This document shows, piece by piece, positions 4,898 through 8,687 of a stretch of DNA of 8,687 nt. Every line of letters starts with the position of its first letter. The stretch's first letter is position 1. The position numbers were made by a program, and so were the translations under genes. The DNA is taken from contig SKWE01000164.1 in assembly GCA_007129055.1 (NCBI GenBank), positions 1 to 8,687 of the forward strand, written 5' to 3'. This stretch comes from Syntrophomonadaceae bacterium (lineage in GTDB: Bacteria; Bacillota; Dethiobacteria; DTU022). A model generated the notes under the pieces. It searched no databases. It was not told where the DNA came from and saw nothing but the letters and a program-made list of their open reading frames with translations.

Positions 4898-5386
4898 ATG
4901 CAGATATTCGAAATGCTAATAACCAGGATCAGCAGGTTTCTTGATTTTGCTGCTGGATTAATCCTTGCGGTTACAGCGGCCCTGATAGTTGCCAACATTT
5001 TGGCCAGGGCGCTCCTGAATACTCCAATACTCGGAACTTATGAAATGGTGGGATTTTTCACGGCCGGGGCTGTAGGTTTGGCCCTGGCCCGCTGTGCCCT
5101 GGAGAACAGCCATATTGCAGTGGAATTTATTATGGATCGATTTCCGCAACCTGTGCAAAAAATAGTCCAGCTTATAACAGGTCTGCCGGTTGTCGGATTT
5201 ATGATTTTCACAGCCTACAACCTGTTCCTTTACGGTGTCAGGATCGCTGAATCGGGTGAAGTTTCTGCCACAACCCAGATGGCATTCTATCCTTTTATCT
5301 ATATGGTAGCCCTGGGTTTCCTGGCCTTATCCCTGGTGCTGGTTCTGAAGCTTTTGCAACTCTTCATGGGGGGTGAGCAGAGATGA
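4898..5386 (+). CDS. dctQ: TRAP transporter small permease subunit, DctQ family
   Basis: This 162-residue protein has the usual four hydrophobic helices of DctQ, at about 15-38, 48-66, 88-112 and 130-156. The region ILGTYEMVGFFTAGAVGLAL is typical of the family, including the conserved Glu (E49) near the start of helix 2, and is followed by a charged loop with HIAVEFIMDRFP. DctQ forms a complex with the large subunit DctM in the cytoplasmic membrane and helps dock the binding protein. The start at 4898 has AAAGGAA eight nt upstream. The stop overlaps the dctM start as ATGA, so the two membrane subunits are translationally coupled. Expression relative to dctP may be set by the structured gap upstream. 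Confidence 0.93.
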   Translation: MQIFEMLITRISRFLDFAAGLILAVTAALIVANILARALLNTPILGTYEMVGFFTAGAVGLALARCALENSHIAVEFIMDRFPQPVQKIVQLITGLPVVGFMIFTAYNLFLYGVRIAESGEVSATTQMAFYPFIYMVALGFLALSLVLVLKLLQLFMGGEQR

Positions 5387-6687
5387 ACCCCACAACGGTA
5401 GGTTTAATTGGTATTTTATCATTCTTTTTTCTGATCATTATCAGGGTGCCCATAGCTTATGCCATGGCCCTGATCGGTTTTATCGGCTTCAGCTATCTTG
5501 TTTCTGTTCCGGCGGCAATTTCTCTTGTATCGACGGACCTGTTCTCTACGTTTTCCAGTTATTCTCTTAGCGTTATCCCCATGTTCATCTGGATGGGTTT
5601 TTTAGCTTTCCATGCCGGGATAGGCGCCCGCCTCTACGACCTGGCCTATAAACTTATCGGCCACTTATCGGGTGGGCTGGCTATCGCTACCCAGGCCACC
5701 TGCGCCCTCTTCGGGGCAGTATGCGGTTCCAATACTGCAACTGCAGCGACAATCGGGGCTATAGCCCTGCCGGAAATGCGCAAGTATAATTACGATGTAT
5801 CGCTATCTACAGCCAGCGTGGCTGCCGGAGGGGCCCTGGGTGTGCTTATACCGCCCAGCGTAATTTTTATAGTCTATGCTATTTCTGCCGAGCAGTCGGT
5901 TGGCAAACTCTTTATGGCCGGTATCGTTCCGGGAATATTGCTGATGCTGCTTTACATGCTGGTTATCTACATCCTGGCCCGCCGCAACCCGCTGCTTGGC
6001 CCGGCAGGCCCCAGGTTTTCGTGGCGGGAAAGGTTCCAGGCTTTAGGTGGGGGATTGCTGGAAGTGATGATTATCTTCGCCATTTCCCTGGGTGGGCTCT
6101 TTGCCGGGTGGTTCATGCCCACCGAGGCCGGGGCCGTGGGAGTAGCCGGTGTGCTGCTTGTAACTGCAGTTAAGAGAAGGGTGAACCTGCCTATTATTAT
6201 GAAATCACTTGCCGATACAACCCGGACAACTGCGATGATTATGCTTCTCGTTGCCTCTGCAGTTATTTTCGGCCGTTTTATTGCCATCAGCAGGATCCCC
6301 TTTGCCATGGCCGATTGGGCCGCCGCCCTTGATCTTCCCGCTTTCGCCGTAATTGCCCTGATCATGCTGATCTACCTGGTGTTGGGCTGCTTTATCGATG
6401 CCCTGGCATTAATCCTGCTCACCATACCGATATTCCTGCCCGTAGCTGTAAATGTTCTCGGCTATGACCCAATATGGTTCGGGGTTATTATTGTTATGGT
6501 TGTGGCCATGGGGGTAATAACCCCGCCCGTTGGAATGAATGTTTATATAATTAAAGGTGTTGCCGGCAATGTCCCCCTCGAGGTCATTTTCAGGGGTATC
6601 TGGCCGTTTCTTTTTGCCATCTTCGTCTGCCTTGCCCTGCTGATCGCGTTCCCTCAACTGGCGCTCTTTTTACCATCACTGCTTTAG
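5383..6687 (+). CDS. dctM: TRAP transporter large permease subunit, DctM family
   Basis: This 434-residue, strongly hydrophobic protein is of normal length for DctM, the sodium- or proton-coupled transport subunit of TRAP systems, with about 12 membrane segments. The two inverted halves show family signatures: GSNTATAATIGAIALPEM (115-132) and LGVLIPPSVIFIVYAIS (152-168) in the first half. In the second, TEAGAVGVAGV, CFIDALALILLTIPIF (336-351) and MGVITPPVGMNVYIIKG (376-392) are present. The Pro-Pro pairs in both halves mark the helix breaks near the ion and substrate sites. The gene begins within the dctQ stop (ATGA overlap), with a G-rich site GGGGGGTGAG upstream. No truncation or frameshift is visible. 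Together with dctP and dctQ this makes a complete importer. Confidence 0.96.
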   Translation: MNPTTVGLIGILSFFFLIIIRVPIAYAMALIGFIGFSYLVSVPAAISLVSTDLFSTFSSYSLSVIPMFIWMGFLAFHAGIGARLYDLAYKLIGHLSGGLAIATQATCALFGAVCGSNTATAATIGAIALPEMRKYNYDVSLSTASVAAGGALGVLIPPSVIFIVYAISAEQSVGKLFMAGIVPGILLMLLYMLVIYILARRNPLLGPAGPRFSWRERFQALGGGLLEVMIIFAISLGGLFAGWFMPTEAGAVGVAGVLLVTAVKRRVNLPIIMKSLADTTRTTAMIMLLVASAVIFGRFIAISRIPFAMADWAAALDLPAFAVIALIMLIYLVLGCFIDALALILLTIPIFLPVAVNVLGYDPIWFGVIIVMVVAMGVITPPVGMNVYIIKGVAGNVPLEVIFRGIWPFLFAIFVCLALLIAFPQLALFLPSLL

Positions 6688-6711
6688 AAGGATTTATGAT
6701 TATCACTGTTG

Positions 6712-6744
6712 AATAATAGTTATTGTTAAACAATTATTATTATT
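6712..6744 (+). other. AT-rich hairpin between dctM and the dehydrogenase gene
   Basis: Positions 6712-6725 pair with 6731-6744 (12 Watson-Crick pairs, one G-U and one mismatch) around a TTAAA loop. The stem is almost all A-T. It could be an operator palindrome or a weak attenuator. A possible -35 (TTGAAT, 6709-6714) precedes it but no good -10 follows, so a separate promoter for the dehydrogenase is not established. Confidence 0.4.
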
Positions 6745-6787
6745 TAGCTTAAGTGTGCCAAATATTACATGGGAGTGGAGGAAGACG

Positions 6788-8485
6788 ATGATTTTACTTA
6801 ATCCTGCAAAGCACAACAGGCCTTACGCAGATGAAAGATCCCGGGAGATAATGCAAAAAACAATTGAGTTCTTTGAGAACAAGGGAAAGGTTCAGCTGAA
6901 GGAAGATGACCGCAACAGGGTCTGGTATGATGACTTCCTGGATTTTGTCAAAGAGAATGAACTTTTTTATGAACTGCTAACGCCTTCGGAATACGGAGAA
7001 GAAGGGTGCCGCTGGGATACCTGGCGTAACTGTGAATTCAATGAAATTCTTGCCTTCTACGGCCTGCACTACTGGTATACCTGGCAGGTCTCAATCCTCG
7101 GCCTGGGGCCGATCTGGATGGGCAAAAACGAGGGAGAAAAAGAAAGAGCTGCCCGGCTTTTAAAAGAGGGCCATGTTTTTGCCTTCGGCCTATCGGAACG
7201 CGATCACGGGGCCGATGTCTATTCTACCGAGATGAGTTTAACCCCCCAGCCAGACGGCACTTACCTGGCCAACGGTGAAAAATATTACATTGGTAACGGC
7301 AACAAGGCGGAAATGGTATCAACTTTTGGCAAGATGGCTGACAGCGGCGACTATGTTTTCTTTACGGCCAATTACGGTCACCAGAACTACGAACTGGTTA
7401 AGAACGTTGTTAACTCTCAATCCTATGTTGCCGATTTTATCCTGCGCGACTACCCGATTACCGATAATGAAATACTTTCCCGCGGCCAGGATGCCTGGGA
7501 TTCTGCCTTAAATACAGTAAACGTGGGCAAGTATAACCTTGGGTGGGCTTCAATCGGTATCAGTACCCATGCCTTCTACGAAGCAATAAACCATGCAGCA
7601 AACCGTACCCTCTACGGGATGAAAGTAACCGACTTTCCCCATGTAAAGCAGATGTTTGTTGATGCTTACAGCCGCCTGACGGCGATGAAACTTTTTGCCC
7701 TGCGGGCTTCTGATTACATGCGGGCGGCATCTCCCGAGGACAGGCGTTACCTTTTATATAACCCGACGGTGAAGATGAAAGTAACCACCCAGGGTGAAGA
7801 GGTGATAAACCTCTTGTGGGACGTTATAGCGGCGAAAGGTTTTGAGCGGGACACTTACTTCGAAATGGCAGCCAGGGATATCCGGGCTTTGCCAAAGTTA
7901 GAAGGAACAGTCCATGTCAATATAGCCCTGATAGTAAAATTCATGGCTAACTATTTCTTTAACCCGAAGGAATACCCGCACCTGGAAACCCAGGATCAGC
8001 CCCAGAACGATGACTTTTTATTCAACCAGGGTCAGACAAGGGGCCTGGGTAAAATCCAATTCCACGATTACAGCGCAGCCTATAATCTATACGACCTGCC
8101 AAATATAAGCGTATTTAAAGAACAGATTGCTCTTCTGAAAGAGTTTTTAGCAGGGGCCACCCCCGATGCCGATCAGCAGAAAGATACAGACTTTTTGCTG
8201 TCCCTGGGTGAAATGTTTACCCTGGTGGTCTACGGGCAGTTGATCCTGGAAAATGCCAAGATTTACAACCTGGAGGAAACACTTGTGGACCAGATTTTTG
8301 ATTTCATGGTTCGCGATTTTTCCGGTTTTGCTTTAACCCTTTATGGCAAGCCAAGTACCAGTGAAGCCCAGATGGATTACCTGCAGAAGATGATCAAAAA
8401 ACCGGCCGTGGATAACGACCGGTTCACTAAAGTCTGGAAAGATCAGGTCCTGACTATCAAGGACCTCTATGAAATGAAAGCTTAA
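6788..8485 (+). CDS. Acyl-CoA dehydrogenase family flavoprotein, long form
   Basis: This 565-residue protein belongs to the acyl-CoA dehydrogenases, FAD enzymes that oxidise acyl-CoA to 2-enoyl-CoA and pass electrons to ETF. Family motifs appear in order: FGLSERDHGADVYSTEM (133-149, matching the TEP.AGSD flavin segment), NGEKYYIGNG (162-171, matching NG.K.WITNG) and LYGMKVTDFPHVKQMFVDAYSRL. The C-terminal ARDIRALPKLEGTVHVN region has E372 in LEGT, aligned with the catalytic Glu376 of human medium-chain enzyme (IYEGT). The catalytic base is thus present. The protein is about 180 residues longer than a classical 380-residue enzyme, with extra sequence mostly after about residue 385, as in some large bacterial FadE-type enzymes. 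Start 6788 has GGAGG (6777-6781) at 6 nt; GTG 6755 would put that site inside the gene. No ETF, CoA ligase or hydratase gene lies nearby. Placement after a TRAP importer suggests oxidation of the imported acid once it is a CoA ester, but this is inference. Confidence 0.88.
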   Translation: MILLNPAKHNRPYADERSREIMQKTIEFFENKGKVQLKEDDRNRVWYDDFLDFVKENELFYELLTPSEYGEEGCRWDTWRNCEFNEILAFYGLHYWYTWQVSILGLGPIWMGKNEGEKERAARLLKEGHVFAFGLSERDHGADVYSTEMSLTPQPDGTYLANGEKYYIGNGNKAEMVSTFGKMADSGDYVFFTANYGHQNYELVKNVVNSQSYVADFILRDYPITDNEILSRGQDAWDSALNTVNVGKYNLGWASIGISTHAFYEAINHAANRTLYGMKVTDFPHVKQMFVDAYSRLTAMKLFALRASDYMRAASPEDRRYLLYNPTVKMKVTTQGEEVINLLWDVIAAKGFERDTYFEMAARDIRALPKLEGTVHVNIALIVKFMANYFFNPKEYPHLETQDQPQNDDFLFNQGQTRGLGKIQFHDYSAAYNLYDLPNISVFKEQIALLKEFLAGATPDADQQKDTDFLLSLGEMFTLVVYGQLILENAKIYNLEETLVDQIFDFMVRDFSGFALTLYGKPSTSEAQMDYLQKMIKKPAVDNDRFTKVWKDQVLTIKDLYEMKA

Positions 8486-8486
8486 A

Positions 8487-8687
8487 TCAGGCTTCCGGGT
8501 CAGCCAGCAGCAGTTCACTTAAAGAACAAGGCTCAAGGCCGCGGGCCCGCAATCCGTTTATAATATCCGGAAGAGCAGCGATATCGTTGGGGGTGAAGTG
8601 CAGCAGCACAATGCTGCCACCCCTGGCGTTATCGAGAACGTGCCGGGTTATTCTGTCAGGCGTTGCCACTTCATTGCGCAGGGCATA
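8487..8687 (-). CDS. Polysaccharide deacetylase family protein, C-terminal part (partial)
   Basis: The minus-strand frame is open to the window edge, so the 5' part of the gene is missing. The 66 visible residues end in a typical NodB/polysaccharide-deacetylase C-terminus: TPDRITRHVLDNARGGSIVLLH, then ALPDIINGLRARGLEPCSLSELL. The histidine of SIVLLH corresponds to the catalytic-site histidine of the last NodB motif; the next residues are FTPND where many homologues have an Asp. The family removes acetyl groups from peptidoglycan or other polysaccharides, usually outside the membrane. The GTG at 8669 is an internal valine in the family pattern, not the start. The stop lies 1 nt from the stop of the convergent dehydrogenase gene. 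Confidence 0.85.
   Translation of the reverse strand, partial: YALRNEVATPDRITRHVLDNARGGSIVLLHFTPNDIAALPDIINGLRARGLEPCSLSELLLADPEA

Noticed and set aside
6755..6787. GTG start for the acyl-CoA dehydrogenase
   Set aside because: The ribosome binding site GGAGG at 6777-6781 would fall within the coding region; ATG 6788 is correctly spaced.

Overview
The window reads as chromosomal DNA of an anaerobic Gram-positive bacterium, most likely class Clostridia, possibly a syntrophic or sulfidic-habitat lineage. This rests on strong AGGAGG-type ribosome binding sites before most genes, a lipobox solute-binding protein, a rubrerythrin, a CotH-like gene remnant, a polysaccharide deacetylase and mid-range base composition. 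The taxonomic placement is inference; no rRNA or tRNA is present.

Layout. (1) 1-285, + strand: the C-terminal part of a CotH-kinase-family gene broken by an in-frame TAA. (2) 295-326: a hairpin terminator that mainly serves the next gene. (3) 332-829, - strand: rubrerythrin, transcribed divergently from the following operon. (4) 830-1106: divergent intergenic region with a consensus promoter (TTGACA-17-TATAAT) and palindromes on both the rubrerythrin and operon sides. (5) 1107-3452, + strand: a tight four-gene sulfur/Fe-S operon: cysteine-desulfurase homologue, NifU/IscU scaffold, TusA-family protein with a Cys-rich N-terminal extension, and a DsrE-family protein. It ends in a structured intergenic region with two terminator-like hairpins (3453-3605). 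(6) 3638-6687, + strand: a complete tripartite TRAP transporter (DctP lipoprotein, DctQ, DctM), with a hairpin- and repeat-containing gap between P and Q. (7) 6788-8485, + strand: a large acyl-CoA dehydrogenase-family protein. (8) 8487-8687, - strand: the C-terminal end of a polysaccharide deacetylase-family gene running off the window, only 1 nt from the dehydrogenase stop.

The most unusual item is the cysteine-desulfurase homologue. It keeps the fold signature and the mobile-loop cysteine (C326). It has lost the lysine that forms the Schiff base with PLP (Gln203, in a GDQFYGPKG context where the family has GHK.YGPKG). It has also lost most other PLP contacts and the substrate-binding arginine. 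It is translationally coupled to an intact three-cysteine IscU-type scaffold and followed by two sulfur-carrier proteins. I infer an Fe-S assembly or sulfur-relay system in which the 'desulfurase' is a pseudoenzyme that contributes a cysteine ligand or a structural role, while TusA/DsrE or free sulfide supplies sulfur. A desulfurase lacking this lysine is, as I recall, known from Archaeoglobus fulgidus; the bacterial four-gene arrangement deserves a closer look.

The TRAP transporter followed by an acyl-CoA dehydrogenase suggests uptake and oxidation of an organic acid, but the substrate cannot be read from the sequence.
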